A stretch of 64,000 nucleotides of DNA from Arthrobacter sp. NEB 688 (GCF_013201035.1 NZ_CP053707.1:3224001-3288000), one strand, 5' to 3'. Counted from the first letter of the stretch, positions 15,182 through 24,210 are shown. The notes: a model not told the origin generated them from the letters alone. Made by a program: numbers and translations.

Positions 15182-16516
15182 GTGGCCGTCGCTCGCTACA
15201 AACCTCTCGTTGATGCACTGACCGCCGACATCCGGGCTGGTCGGTTGGCCGCCGGGGCTCGGCTGCCCACCCATCGCCAGCTGGCCGCCCGCGAGAACAT
15301 CGCCGTCGTGACCGCCACCCGCGTCTATGCCGAGCTCGAGGCGGCGGGTCTGGTGAGCAGGGAGCAAGGGAGGGGCACCTTTGTCCGCGACCTGGCCCTT
15401 CCCGCCGGGCACGGCATTGACCAACACGCGGTCGCCGGTGACGTCATCGACCTGAACTTCAACTATCCCGCGCTCCCCGAACAGGGCGACCTCCTGCGTC
15501 AGGCGCTGCGTGACCTGGCCGGCGCTGACATCGACGCGCTCCTGCGCTACCAGCCACACGCCGGTCGCATGGTGGATCGCGCCACCGTCGCCCAGCACCT
15601 CACCCTGCGCGACGTCTTCGTACCTCCCGAGCAGGTGCTCATCGTCGACGGCGCCCAGCACGGACTGGCCGTGACCCTGATGGCCACCACCAAGCCCGGG
15701 GACGTGATCGCGGTCGACGCGCTGACCTACCCCGGCTTCAAAGTCATCGCGTCGGCCCTGCACCTGGAGATGGTCAGCGTTCCGATCACCGAGCACGGAC
15801 CCGACCTCGATGCACTGCAGCGGCTGTGCCGCACCCGACCCGTCCGGGCGATCTACACGATGCCGACGCTGCATAACCCCCTGGGCCACGTCATGACCAC
15901 CGCCGACCGGCAACGCCTGGCCGACATCGCCCGCACGCACGGTGCTCTCCTCATCGAAGATGCGTCCTATGCCTACCTCGTCGACGACGCCCCGCAGCCG
16001 CTGGCGACCATCGCGCCCGACGTCACGGTCTACGTCTCCGGGCTGTCCAAGAGCTTGGCCACCGGCCTGCGCGTCGGGTTCATCGCAGCCCCCGATGGTT
16101 TGATCCCAGCTCTGGAACGGGCCGTCCGCGCCACGACCTGGAACACTCCCGCCCTGACCGTCGCCATCGCGTGCCGCTGGATCCACGACGGCACCGTTGG
16201 TCGGCTCGAGCAGCACAAGCGGGACGACGCCACCCACCGACAGGCCCTTGCCCGAGGGGTGTTCGCCGGGCATCCGTACATCTGCCACCCGCAGTCGTAC
16301 TTCATGTGGCTGCCCCTCCCCGAGGACGCCCGCGCAGATCGCATCGCCGCAACCTTGGCCGAGCAACACATCTCCGTCTCCACCGCCGAGCCCTTCACCG
16401 TCACCTCCCCCACCCCACAGGCACTGCGCCTGGCACTCGGCTCGGCCAGTCTGGCAACCCTGACCGACACCCTGACGACCGTCGCTCGTGAAGTCCAGCT
16501 CGACTCCTCACGCTGA
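15182..16516 (+). CDS. MocR/PdxR-type regulator (GntR HTH + aminotransferase-like), 444 aa
   Basis: The N-terminal winged helix (PLVDALTADIRAGRLAAGAR, RLPTHRQLAARENIAVVTAT, LVSREQGRGTFV) is followed by a fold-type I PLP domain with the Schiff-base Lys in VYVSGLSKSLATGLRVGF. Proteins of this family bind PLP or amino-acid adducts and often act on the divergent gene, here the DJ-1/PfpI gene. I prefer GTG 15182 or 15179 because a -10 element lies just upstream; GTG 15140 is an in-frame alternative. Confidence 0.9.
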   Translation: MAVARYKPLVDALTADIRAGRLAAGARLPTHRQLAARENIAVVTATRVYAELEAAGLVSREQGRGTFVRDLALPAGHGIDQHAVAGDVIDLNFNYPALPEQGDLLRQALRDLAGADIDALLRYQPHAGRMVDRATVAQHLTLRDVFVPPEQVLIVDGAQHGLAVTLMATTKPGDVIAVDALTYPGFKVIASALHLEMVSVPITEHGPDLDALQRLCRTRPVRAIYTMPTLHNPLGHVMTTADRQRLADIARTHGALLIEDASYAYLVDDAPQPLATIAPDVTVYVSGLSKSLATGLRVGFIAAPDGLIPALERAVRATTWNTPALTVAIACRWIHDGTVGRLEQHKRDDATHRQALARGVFAGHPYICHPQSYFMWLPLPEDARADRIAATLAEQHISVSTAEPFTVTSPTPQALRLALGSASLATLTDTLTTVAREVQLDSSR

Positions 16517-16604
16517 CTCCTGCGCCAACGACGACCACCTCAAACCCAGCACACGACAACGAAGCTCGCGATGCGCACGCTGATCGGCACCTGCGGGAGT
16601 TTTG

Positions 16605-17171
16605 ATGAGCGTCAATTCTCCGCCTGCCGGGTCACTCCCCGTCGGTCATCGCGGCCGTCGAAGCCGGTCCTTCCATGGCAGCCACCTCGCTCGCCCGGAC
16701 GTGCTTTGGGCTGGCCATGAGCCCCACAGTGTGGCGCAGGTCGACGAAGGCTACACAGCCGTAAGAGTCAAGGAGTTCCACTCACGACGACGGCTCATCG
16801 AGACGCTTCAGAAGTCGGCGATGCAGGCTTTCAGGGACGCGGCCGCACCCGTCGACGGCTTTGCTCGCACGATCTTGGTCAGCGAGTGGGAGAACGCGAG
16901 CAATGCACCTGAGAACAACTTCGAGGCTCTCTGCGATGACCTCAGCCCGGCGGGGGTCGACGCCTACGCGGTCTTCCGCTCGATGAGCATGGAAGACCAC
17001 GCCAGCGTCCTGCTCGCAGACCGATGGCTCGACCCACCGGAAGAAGGTGACGAGTCGGGTGGCTCCCTCCGACTGCTCCCGCGCGAGGATCCGGATGGCC
17101 CCGTGTGGATGCACATCGTGGGCGCATTCTTGGTCTGGGCCGGCCGGGTGGTCGATTTCTTCGATCGCTAG
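16605..17171 (+). CDS. Hypothetical protein, up to 188 aa
   Basis: Protein-like from about residue 40 on (VAQVDEGYTAVRVKEFHSRRR, TLQKSAMQAFRDAAAPVDGF). It is acidic towards the end and closes with WMHIVGAFLVWAGRVVDFFDR, a hydrophobic helix that may touch the membrane. The first 40 residues are basic and low in coding quality, so a GTG near 16731 may be the true start. No family is recognised. It is the last accessory gene before the DUF3500 cluster. Confidence 0.5.
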   Translation: MSVNSPPAGSLPVGHRGRRSRSFHGSHLARPDVLWAGHEPHSVAQVDEGYTAVRVKEFHSRRRLIETLQKSAMQAFRDAAAPVDGFARTILVSEWENASNAPENNFEALCDDLSPAGVDAYAVFRSMSMEDHASVLLADRWLDPPEEGDESGGSLRLLPREDPDGPVWMHIVGAFLVWAGRVVDFFDR

Positions 17172-17446
17172 AAGGTCCGGCGCAGCGAGCTGCGACACGC
17201 CGCCCGGGCACGAGGGGTGCCGGAGGTGCTGAAGCCCAGTGACAGGTACTAGCGCGGATGCGCAGGGCGAGGGCGAAGGCAGCCGAATGACCGGGCACTT
17301 CGGACACACCACCAGAAGGACAAGCAACCTCGTCCAAGAGCGGCCGTCCTCGATGGCGCGACTGACTCGCAGATTGGACGCTGCGCACAGCACTCACACA
17401 GCCACCACCTAGAGGATCGCTGAAACCCGTTCCTAGGTTTACCGGC

Positions 17447-18607
17447 ATGACGACACCGACCGCATCCCTCCCCCACGCCTTCGTGTCCCGCCGCTGGTTC
17501 CTGGGAGGGGCCGCCGTCGCGACGGCGGCCCTCGCCGGGTGCGCGGCCGGCTCCTCCGGATCCACGTCCGCCGGCACGACCGCAACGGCCGCCTCCAGCG
17601 CGACCGCGACCGGCGAGGCCGCCTCCGGCAGCGTGGCGGCCCTCGCCCAGGCCTTCCTCGCCACGTTGACCGACGACCAGCAGGCCACCACCTTGCTGGA
17701 CTACACCCTGACCAACGCCCAGGCGTGGTCCAACCTGCCGCAGGCCCTCCTCGGTGCCAGTGGAGGCGGCCCCGGAGGCGGGATGGGCAACAGCGCCCCG
17801 CGCGTGGGGCTGAGCATCGGCGAGCTGTCCGATGAGCAGCTGAGCGCGTTCGAGACCTTGCTCAAGGCCGCCACGGGAAGCAAGACCGGTCTGGGCTACG
17901 ACGAGATCACCCAGCACCTCAACGCCGACGACTACCTCGAGGCCAACGGCGGTGGGAACGACTACGGCCGCGCCAACTACTACGTCGCGATCCTCGGCAG
18001 CCCGCAGGACTCCGGCACCTGGGAGTTCCAGTTCGGCGGTCACCACCTGGCCGTGGCCAACACCTACACCGACGGCGCCCTCGCCGGCGCCACACCCTCC
18101 TTCCGCGGGATCGAACCGAACGCGGCGTTCGACCTGAACGGCACGACGAACCAACCGATGAAGGTCAAGGAAGCGGCCTTCCAGGCGATGCTGGCCGGCC
18201 TGTCCGACGACCAGCTCTCCTCGGCTCGCCTCTCGGACACCTTCTCCGACCTGGTCCTTGGCCCGGGGCAGGACTGGTCCTTCCCCACCGACAAGCTGGG
18301 CGTGCAGGTGTCGACCCTCTCGAGCGAGCAGAAGGACCTTGTCCTGGCCGCCGTCGCCACCTACGTCGAGGACGTCACCGACGCCGACGCGGCCACGATC
18401 CTGACCCGGTACACCTCCGAGCTGGACCAGACCTACATCGCCTACTCCGGCACCACCCAGCTGACCGAGCAGAACGACTACGTGCGGATCGACGGCCCCT
18501 CGGTCTGGATCGAGTTCTCGATGCAGCGCGGAATCGTGCTGTCGGGCAACCACCCCCACTCGCTCTGGCGCGACCGGACGACCGACTACGGCGGCACGAA
18601 GAGCTGA
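17447..18607 (+). CDS. DUF3500 family Tat lipoprotein, 386 aa
   Basis: The N-terminus has SRRWFLGGAAVATAALAGC: a twin-arginine motif, a hydrophobic stretch and a lipobox, so the protein is exported folded and lipid-anchored. A Ser/Thr/Ala linker follows, then a domain with GLSIGELSDEQLSAFETLL, YYVAILGSPQDSGTWEFQFG and the C-terminal HPHSLWRDRTTDYGGT, as I recall for DUF3500. The function is unknown; the Tat route hints at a bound cofactor or metal. It overlaps the HupE-like gene by one base, so the two are co-translated. Confidence 0.8.
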   Translation: MTTPTASLPHAFVSRRWFLGGAAVATAALAGCAAGSSGSTSAGTTATAASSATATGEAASGSVAALAQAFLATLTDDQQATTLLDYTLTNAQAWSNLPQALLGASGGGPGGGMGNSAPRVGLSIGELSDEQLSAFETLLKAATGSKTGLGYDEITQHLNADDYLEANGGGNDYGRANYYVAILGSPQDSGTWEFQFGGHHLAVANTYTDGALAGATPSFRGIEPNAAFDLNGTTNQPMKVKEAAFQAMLAGLSDDQLSSARLSDTFSDLVLGPGQDWSFPTDKLGVQVSTLSSEQKDLVLAAVATYVEDVTDADAATILTRYTSELDQTYIAYSGTTQLTEQNDYVRIDGPSVWIEFSMQRGIVLSGNHPHSLWRDRTTDYGGTKS

Positions 18608-19950
18608 TGGCCCACACGCCCACAGCTTGGTCTGGACGGCTCGCTCTCGGACACCGGGCCCGAGCCGTCCTGACGGCCTGCCTACTCCTGGTCGCGTCCC
18701 TGGTCTCGTTCGCTCCGAGCGCCTCGGCCCACGTCGTGCCCACCTCCAGCGTGCGGCTGAACGTCGGCGAGAGCAATATCGAGGCGACCCTCGCGATCCC
18801 GGCCTCGGACCTCGAGGCCGCCAGCGGGGTCGCGCTGGGAAACGCCTCCACGTCCGCGGTCGACGCATCCGCCGATGCGCTCAGGACCTACCTGCTCGCG
18901 CACCTCGCTCCGCAGACCACGGACGGCATCCCCTGGACAGTGGTCGTGCAGGGTCTCACCGTCCGCACGGCCGGTGACCGGTCGACCACGGGGATCTACC
19001 AGGAGGTCGTCGCCGACGTGCTCATGACGCCACCCACCGGTGGCGACCTCCACCACTTCGACCTCGGGTACGACGGCGTCGTGCACGCCGTCGCCAACCA
19101 CGTCGTCGTCGTGACCGTGACCTCGGACTGGGCCAACGGCACGGTCGGCGAGAGCCGGGAGGTCGGGGTGGTGCGGCGGGACACCGTGACCAACACCGTC
19201 ACGCCGTTGACGGTGGACCTCGGTGCCGGCAGCACATGGCGAGGCCTGCGCAGCATGGTGGGTCTGGGCATCCAGCACATCAGCGAGGGAACCGACCACC
19301 AACTCTTCCTCCTCTGCCTGCTGCTACCGGCGCCGGTGCTCGCCACGCGGCGTCGCTGGTCCACGGCCAAGGGGGTGGGTGCGACCCTGCGCAGCATCGT
19401 CGCCACCACCAGCGCCTTCACCCTGGGCCACTCCCTCACCCTGGCTCTCGGGGCCCTGGGCGTCACCGCTCCCGCCGCCATCGTCGAGCCGCTCATCGCG
19501 GTCAGCATCCTCGTGGCTGCGATCCACGCGATCCGCCCGCTCTTCCCCGGACGAGAGGCCGCCGTCGCCGCCGGGTTCGGCCTCGTGCACGGCCTGGCCT
19601 TCTCCGCCACGCTGCAGGAGCTGGACCTGTCGGGCACCCAGCTGGTCCTCTCCCTGCTCGGCTTCAACCTCGGCATCGAGCTCATGCAGCTGCTCGTGGT
19701 CGCACTCGTCGTGCCGCCGCTGGTCGTCCTCGCCCGCACCCGCGCCCACTCGCGCCTGCGCACCGCAGCCGCGCTCGTGGTCGCCGTCGCGGCCCTGGGC
19801 TGGCTCGCCGACCGGCTCGGCCTGCCCAACCTCATCGCCACGCTCGCCGACCAGAGCCACGTCGCGGCTCTCCCGATGCTCACCACACTCTGGCTCGGAG
19901 CGGTCCTGGTCATGGTCCGCCGCCACCAGAGCGCGCCTGCCCCCGCGTGA
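18607..19950 (+). CDS. HupE/UreJ-like membrane protein, 447 aa
   Basis: A signal peptide ends near ASAHVVPTSS. A beta-rich extracellular region of about 180 residues follows, then six or so membrane helices with IQHISEGTDHQLFLLCLLLP, FTLGHSLTLALGALG, and AGFGLVHGLAFSATLQELDL. The His-containing HxxxGxDH and GHS/VHG motifs are typical of HupE/UreJ proteins, linked to nickel, cobalt or copper passage. No hydrogenase or urease is in the window. Coupling to DUF3500 suggests a common envelope process, perhaps metal insertion. Confidence 0.85.
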   Translation: MAHTPTAWSGRLALGHRARAVLTACLLLVASLVSFAPSASAHVVPTSSVRLNVGESNIEATLAIPASDLEAASGVALGNASTSAVDASADALRTYLLAHLAPQTTDGIPWTVVVQGLTVRTAGDRSTTGIYQEVVADVLMTPPTGGDLHHFDLGYDGVVHAVANHVVVVTVTSDWANGTVGESREVGVVRRDTVTNTVTPLTVDLGAGSTWRGLRSMVGLGIQHISEGTDHQLFLLCLLLPAPVLATRRRWSTAKGVGATLRSIVATTSAFTLGHSLTLALGALGVTAPAAIVEPLIAVSILVAAIHAIRPLFPGREAAVAAGFGLVHGLAFSATLQELDLSGTQLVLSLLGFNLGIELMQLLVVALVVPPLVVLARTRAHSRLRTAAALVVAVAALGWLADRLGLPNLIATLADQSHVAALPMLTTLWLGAVLVMVRRHQSAPAPA

Positions 19951-20125
19951 TGTCCCCTCTGACCCAGGTGACCGAAGCATGCAATGGCGCGGTCGCCGCT
20001 CGTGGCCACGAGCCGGCACCTTCCTCAGGCTGAGGCTACGTCCGCCACAGGACCGCGACAGGCGCCCGTCGGAACCTGTGATGACGAGCGGCCACCCGGC
20101 CGCCGACCGACCCCAGGAGCACTCC

Positions 20126-20830
20126 ATGCGACGCAAGACCATCGGCCTGGCCGCCGCCTCTCTCGCGGCCGTCGGCGCCATCGCCCTCGGCGGCGCGAGC
20201 ATCGCCTCGGCCGCCGACGACTCCACCGCCTCCCCCAGCCCGTCCACCTCCGCCTCGGCGTCGGCCGGCGACCACGGGCGTGGGTCGCAGGACACCGCCG
20301 TCACCGGCAGCGAGGCCGACAAGGTCATCGCCGCCGTCAAGGCCAAGGACGCCGCCGCCACCATCGACACCGTCCGCAAGGACCCCGACGGCTCCTACGA
20401 CGCCCTCGGCACTAAGGACGGCAGCCCCGTCTTCTACGACGTCAGCGCCGACCTCCAGACCATCACCGCCAACACCCACGGACCCGGCGGCGGCCGGGGT
20501 GGCCGCGGCGGACCCGGCGGCGGGTCGCAGGACACCGCCGTCACCGGCACCGAGGCCGACAAGGTCATCGCCGCCGTCAAGGCCAAGGACTCCACCGCCA
20601 TCATCGACACCGTCCGCAAGGACCCCGACGGCTCCTACGACGCCCTCGGCACCAAGGACGGCACCCCCGTCTTCTACGACGTCAGCGCCGACCTCAAGAC
20701 CGTCACCGCCAACACCCACGGACCCGGCGGCCACGGCCCGGACGACTCGTCGGACAACGGCACGACGAGTTCCGACCCCTCCGACGCCAACGCGGCCACC
20801 ACGAGCGCCTCCACGACAGTCACCGTCTGA
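20126..20830 (+). CDS. Secreted duplicated PepSY-like protein, 234 aa
   Basis: The start is ATG 20126 behind CAGGAGC. A Sec signal peptide (MRRKTIGLAAASLAAVGAIA, cleaved near ASAAD) is followed by a Ser/Ala linker and two nearly identical 80-residue repeats, each carrying TGxEADKVIAAVKAKD, then DTVRKDPDGSYDALGTKDG and FYDVSADLxTxTANTHGPGG. The unit resembles PepSY-type domains. Gly/His-rich joints may bind metal. It lies downstream of HupE with about 175 bp between, so it may be expressed separately. Confidence 0.75.
   Translation: MRRKTIGLAAASLAAVGAIALGGASIASAADDSTASPSPSTSASASAGDHGRGSQDTAVTGSEADKVIAAVKAKDAAATIDTVRKDPDGSYDALGTKDGSPVFYDVSADLQTITANTHGPGGGRGGRGGPGGGSQDTAVTGTEADKVIAAVKAKDSTAIIDTVRKDPDGSYDALGTKDGTPVFYDVSADLKTVTANTHGPGGHGPDDSSDNGTTSSDPSDANAATTSASTTVTV
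20282..20735 (+). repeat. 240-bp near-exact tandem duplication inside a gene
   Basis: Copies begin at 20282 and 20522, both with GGGTCGCAGGACACCGCCGT, in phase (80 codons). Differences are few and concentrated in the Gly-rich joint, indicating a recent duplication. Confidence 0.9.
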
Positions 20831-21181
20831 CCTCACCCCGAGCGGCCACCGGCTCGACACGTGTTCGGACCGATGCTCAGGGCACCTGACGGCGCCTCGC
20901 CCGACGTGACGGTCGGACGAGGCGCCGAGGTGTCGGTTCGGTGCATGCAGCCAAGGCCCGCTGTCTGGCTCCCCGGGCTGCGCTCCGCCAGAGGCAGGCT
21001 CGAGAGAACCGGCGTGAAGTCGCGTCCTCGACGTCACCATCCGCCACAGCCACCGCCGCGAGCAGGAGACTGCGCCACCTCACGGCCACGTCTCGCCCCG
21101 GGGAGCCCGGGCCCGCAGATGTCCGAGGCGACTGCTCAGGAATCGACCACCCGATGCGGTGGGTAGATGCTCCTGACCATC
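20831..21181. other. 351-bp spacer, nothing recognised
   Basis: No gene, tRNA or clear regulatory motif is seen. Open frames here show no domain. Confidence 0.5.
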
Positions 21182-21460
21182 TCAGGAGCGCCTGAGACCT
21201 CCAGCCTCGAGTGTGTGCCGTCCGACGTCATCTGGTGACGGGGAGGCGAGGACGCGCAGCCGCTGGGCGATGGTCTCCGGGAAGGCGTCGTTGACCCAGC
21301 CTCCAACGCCGCTCTCGGAGCCGGCGAGGTACTTGAGCTTGCCGGGAGCACGCAGGACTGTCATTAGCCGCAGGAAGAGGCGGGAGTCTTCGCGGCCCTC
21401 CCGGGCCGGGGCGTGGTGCCACGCCGCGATGTACGGCATCGCGAACCTATCGGCCGCAGA
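21182..21460 (-). pseudogene. galT: galT C-terminal fragment
   Basis: The reading frame DRFAMPYIAAWHHAP followed by LMTVLRAPGKLKYLAGSESG and VNDAFPETIAQRLRVL matches the last part of galactose-1-phosphate uridylyltransferase (Leloir pathway). The catalytic HPH region and the rest of the enzyme, about 300 residues, are missing upstream. The 85-codon stretch from ATG 21439 cannot be an active enzyme. It is a truncated remnant, probably left by insertion or deletion at this site. Confidence 0.75.
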
Positions 21461-21574
21461 ACCCTCACTTGGTCTCCGGAGCCCCCCAACGCGCGCTGCA
21501 GATCACCGTCAACCGGCCCGACTGAACCCGCTCACGGCTGACGAGGAGAGCACGGAGCAGCGGCGCGTTGGTCG

Positions 21575-21817
21575 CTAGGCGGATGGGTGTCGCGCTCCGC
21601 CCCAGCGGACAGGCGCAGCCTCCCCCATCGTGCGAAACGTCGGGATCCGGACGAACAAGGCATCTACGTCACTCGCCACGACCCGGATCAGCCGTCCGCT
21701 CCGGTACGCGCACAGCTCCCCCGCCGCGATCCGTCGCCGTAGCGTCTTGACGCTCACCCCCGTCCGTCGGGCTGCCGTGGCCAGGGACTCCAGGTGTCGA
21801 TCTGCAGTGAGCGGCAT
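21575..21817 (-). CDS. Excisionase-like HTH (MerR/HTH_17) protein, 80 aa
   Basis: LATAARRTGVSVKTLRRRIA followed by GELCAYRSGRLIRVVASDVD is the classic winged-helix pattern of excisionase-family DNA-binding proteins, which steer tyrosine recombinases or act as small regulators. The start is ATG 21817 behind a strong AGGAGGTG ribosome site. No integrase is present nearby, so this is probably a remnant of a mobile element. The Arg/Gly-rich C-terminal tail is unremarkable. Confidence 0.8.
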   Translation of the reverse strand: MPLTADRHLESLATAARRTGVSVKTLRRRIAAGELCAYRSGRLIRVVASDVDALFVRIPTFRTMGEAAPVRWGGARHPSA

Positions 21818-22269
21818 ACGACCACCTCCTCGCTCCCCAAGGGGACCGAACGAGGACCGGGTGGACCCCGGAGGCCATTCAGGGCGTCGGAGACCGGCCG
21901 CGCCCCATAGGGATGCCAGACGGCAGCAGCGCGCCCCAACGCTCCGACACGGTTGACGCCTGAGTCAGCGATCGTGCCCAGCGTCACGGGGGAAGTCCTC
22001 GATCCCGCAGACGGGACTATCGGGCCCTTGCGATGGCTCTAGGCCGACAGAGACCTCGCTCAGAAGATCCATGGCCATTGTCGCCGGTACAAAGCAACTC
22101 CGAGCTCGTGGCCAGCGCATCGGTGGGCCGATAGCCGCCGATTCCTCGGAGTGCCAGGTCAGCACCAGGACCTAGGGCGGTGAACGACGAAGAGCGCCCG
22201 GTGAACCAACAGCGTGCGTGCGATGGCCAAGGATCGGATCGCACGCGGATCGCACGCGCCGAAACGAAG
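21818..22269. other. 452-bp spacer, nothing recognised
   Basis: No credible gene; the base composition is mixed. It lies between the excisionase-like gene and the tRNA fragment, as expected for degraded mobile DNA. Confidence 0.5.
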
Positions 22270-22307
22270 ACGGCCCCTGTCCTGCATTACTGCAGGTCAG
22301 GGGCCGT
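22270..22307 (-). terminator. Strong hairpin terminator after tRNA-Val 3' end
   Basis: ACGGCCCCTG (22270-22279) pairs perfectly with CAGGGGCCGT (22298-22307); an inner CTGCA/TGCAG stem extends it. It lies just downstream, in the antisense sense, of the tRNA-Val fragment, as terminators of tRNA genes do. Confidence 0.8.
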
Positions 22308-22313
22308 TTCTCG

Positions 22314-22341
22314 TGGTGGGCGATACTGGGTTTGAACCAGT
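22314..22341 (-). tRNA. 3' fragment of tRNA-Val (attachment-site scar)
   Basis: Read on the minus strand, ACTGGTTCAAACCCAGT (T arm) followed by ATCGCCCACCA gives the T arm, 3' acceptor strand and CCA end of an actinobacterial tRNA-Val. The D and anticodon arms are absent: the sequence to the right bears no resemblance to a tRNA. Such 3' fragments are the usual scar of integration into a tRNA gene. Confidence 0.75.
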
Positions 22342-22438
22342 TGCTTTGCCCGCCCTGACGGACTTGGCAGAGAGCTGGTCAGACGACAGAGCGCCGAACG
22401 GCACCGAGCCGCGGGGCGGTGCAGGTAATCATGTCGTC

Positions 22439-23224
22439 ATGGGCATCTGGGGCGCAGGCATCTTCTCGGACGACCTCGCCGAGGACGTCCGCGAGGAGTA
22501 CCGGCAGCTCGTGGGTGATGGCGTCCCTAGCGCCGAGGCGACTCGACGCGTCCTTCAGGAGTTCCTCGAGGAGCCCGAGGATGGGCCGGTGGTCTGGCTG
22601 GCGCTCGCCGCCACGCAGACGGCGTTGGGCCGACTGGAGGACGAGGTCAAGGCCAGGGCCGTGGAGTTGATCGACGGCGGGACCGCGCTCGGGCCGTGGC
22701 GCGATGGACCTGCATCGGAGCTCCGGGCTCGCAAAGCCGCCCTGGCGCGCTTGCGCGGCCGCCTCGTCGGACCCCAGCCGGAGCCGAAGAAGGTGCGCCG
22801 CGAGTGGCGCCCCGACACCACCCTCGCCGCCGGCGACGTCCTGGCGTGGCGCAGCAAGGACGGGCGGGCCCGTCTCCTACGGGTCGTGACGATCGAGAAA
22901 GCCCGGAACGGGACCTGGCCGATCCTCGAGCTACTCGCCGGCCTCTGGGACGAGGTGCCGTCGCACGAGTTCATCAACGCCCTGCCGGCAGCCTCGATCA
23001 GCCGGTTCGGCGGCGGCCCCAGCAACAACGGCAGCCCGAGGCGCTGGACCGCCTACCCCTTCCACTACGGCGAGCCCGGCTGGGAGAAATCCGGGTTCAC
23101 GCGCATAACGACGATCGACCCCCGTCCGGGCGACGAGCGCGCACGAAGCCGCGAGGACATGCCGTGGCCCCACCTGGTCAAGCAGCTCCAAGAGCTAGAG
23201 GGCGACGGTATCGCGTCAGCCTGA
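22439..23224 (+). CDS. Hypothetical protein with DUF4259-like N-terminus, 261 aa
   Basis: MGIWGAGIFSDDLAEDVREE matches the MGxWGxGxFxxDxAxD start seen in DUF4259-type proteins. A helical segment (VVWLALAATQTALGRLEDEV) is followed by a beta-rich C-terminal half with LAAGDVLAWRSKDGRARLLR, a barrel-like pattern. It is soluble. The start is ATG 22439; an upstream in-frame ATG would read through the tRNA fragment. It stands alone between the tRNA-Val scar and tRNA-Asn, a typical cargo position. Function unknown. Confidence 0.75.
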   Translation: MGIWGAGIFSDDLAEDVREEYRQLVGDGVPSAEATRRVLQEFLEEPEDGPVVWLALAATQTALGRLEDEVKARAVELIDGGTALGPWRDGPASELRARKAALARLRGRLVGPQPEPKKVRREWRPDTTLAAGDVLAWRSKDGRARLLRVVTIEKARNGTWPILELLAGLWDEVPSHEFINALPAASISRFGGGPSNNGSPRRWTAYPFHYGEPGWEKSGFTRITTIDPRPGDERARSREDMPWPHLVKQLQELEGDGIASA

Positions 23225-23478
23225 ACGTCACGCATACAGACCGCTGCACAGGCGCCTCAGGTCTGTCCGCAACGCCGCCAGGACGTTCGTATTGCCTGGC
23301 ATCGGCCGGCGCCCATCCACCCGTCGGCGGGTGCGCAGCCACTACCCCAAGCCCTGCCCTCCGGATCGCTGGCCCGACGTAGCGCGGGCGCCCAATGGCC
23401 GGGAAAGGCCACGTTCCGGCAGCTCGCTGACTTTGCACGGGTGTGCAAACGATGCATATCCGATGCAACCGGTATGCG

Positions 23479-23520
23479 AAAGGGCCTCTGTCCAGCGTTT
23501 CCGCTGGTCAGAGGCCCTTT
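23479..23520 (-). terminator. Terminator of tRNA-Asn
   Basis: AAAGGGCCTCTG (23479-23490) and CAGAGGCCCTTT (23509-23520) form a perfect 12-bp stem, extended by CCAGCG/CGCTGG around a TTTC loop. It directly follows the tRNA 3' end on the minus strand. Confidence 0.9.
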
Positions 23521-23527
23521 GAGTGCG

Positions 23528-23600
23528 CTCCCCCGGTTGGACTCGAACCAACAACCTGCCGATTAACAGTCGGCTGCTCTGCCAATTGAGCTACAGGGGA
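23528..23600 (-). tRNA. tRNA-Asn (anticodon GTT)
   Basis: 73 nt. Acceptor strands TCCCCTG and CGGGGGA with discriminator G, D arm GCTCAATTGGCAGAGC, anticodon loop CTGTTAA, T arm GTTGGTTCGAGTCCAAC. CCA is not encoded. It marks the left border of the conserved core. Confidence 0.97.
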
Positions 23601-23673
23601 AAGTGCTGCCGCAGGGTCGCCGCAGCAGCGCCGCAACGATAGCAACACCTGACCCGCGGGCAGAAATCGGGGG

Positions 23674-24210
23674 TCAGTCGAGCCCGACCTGCTCGCGCAC
23701 CCGGTCGATCCCGGCCTGTACGTCGTCGGCGACACCGGGGTCGGAGATGCTCACGCCTCGGCCCAGCACCGCCTGGCTGAGGAGGGCGTCGGTCGCCAGG
23801 TCGCGGCGCACGACGACCTTCGCGGTGCCCTTGCGGCCGACGTCGATCGTCTCGGCGAGGACCACGGAGGCCTGGACGCGCTCGCGCAGCGTCTCGGGGA
23901 ACATCCCGGGCTCGGTGAGGGCCTGGCGCAGCGGCGACTCGTCGTCGACCCACGTGATGCGCAGGACGCCGTCCTCGCTCCACAGCCCGGCGTCGACGAG
24001 GTGCCACGGGCGCGCCCGCCGCACGACGGGCGCCGCGCCCTCCCCGTCGCCGGGCCCGACGACGTAGAGGCGATGACGGCCCGCCACGAGCGTGGTGCCG
24101 AGCCCGTCGCCGGCCCACGCGAGCAGCTTCTCGCCGTCGGTGGGGTCGATGGCCGCCGCGACGTCGGCGGGGACGCCCGGCGAGCGGAACCCGGTCCAGC
24201 GCAGCTTCAC
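23674..24210 (-). CDS. Conserved hypothetical protein downstream of dnaG, 178 aa
   Basis: MKLRWTGFRSPGVPADVAAA leads into a beta-rich domain (LLAWAGDGLGTTLVAGRHRL, GLWSEDGVLRITWVDDES) and a helical C-terminus (LLSQAVLGRGVSISDPGV). It is soluble with no catalytic motif. The 4-bp overlap with the dnaG stop (24207-24210) shows translational coupling. A protein of this kind follows dnaG in many Actinobacteria; its role is unknown. Confidence 0.85.
   Translation of the reverse strand: MKLRWTGFRSPGVPADVAAAIDPTDGEKLLAWAGDGLGTTLVAGRHRLYVVGPGDGEGAAPVVRRARPWHLVDAGLWSEDGVLRITWVDDESPLRQALTEPGMFPETLRERVQASVVLAETIDVGRKGTAKVVVRRDLATDALLSQAVLGRGVSISDPGVADDVQAGIDRVREQVGLD

Noticed and set aside
17249-18868. 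Long minus-strand open frame over the DUF3500 gene
   Set aside because: Arg/Gly-rich without domains, and it lies opposite an exported protein with a clear signal peptide and family.
21575-21817. Complete prophage or integrative element
   Set aside because: No integrase, replication or structural gene was found in the window; only an excisionase-like gene and scars remain.
22214-22438. Upstream in-frame start for the DUF4259-like gene
   Set aside because: It would read through the terminator and tRNA-Val fragment; ATG 22439 gives the conserved MGxWG start.
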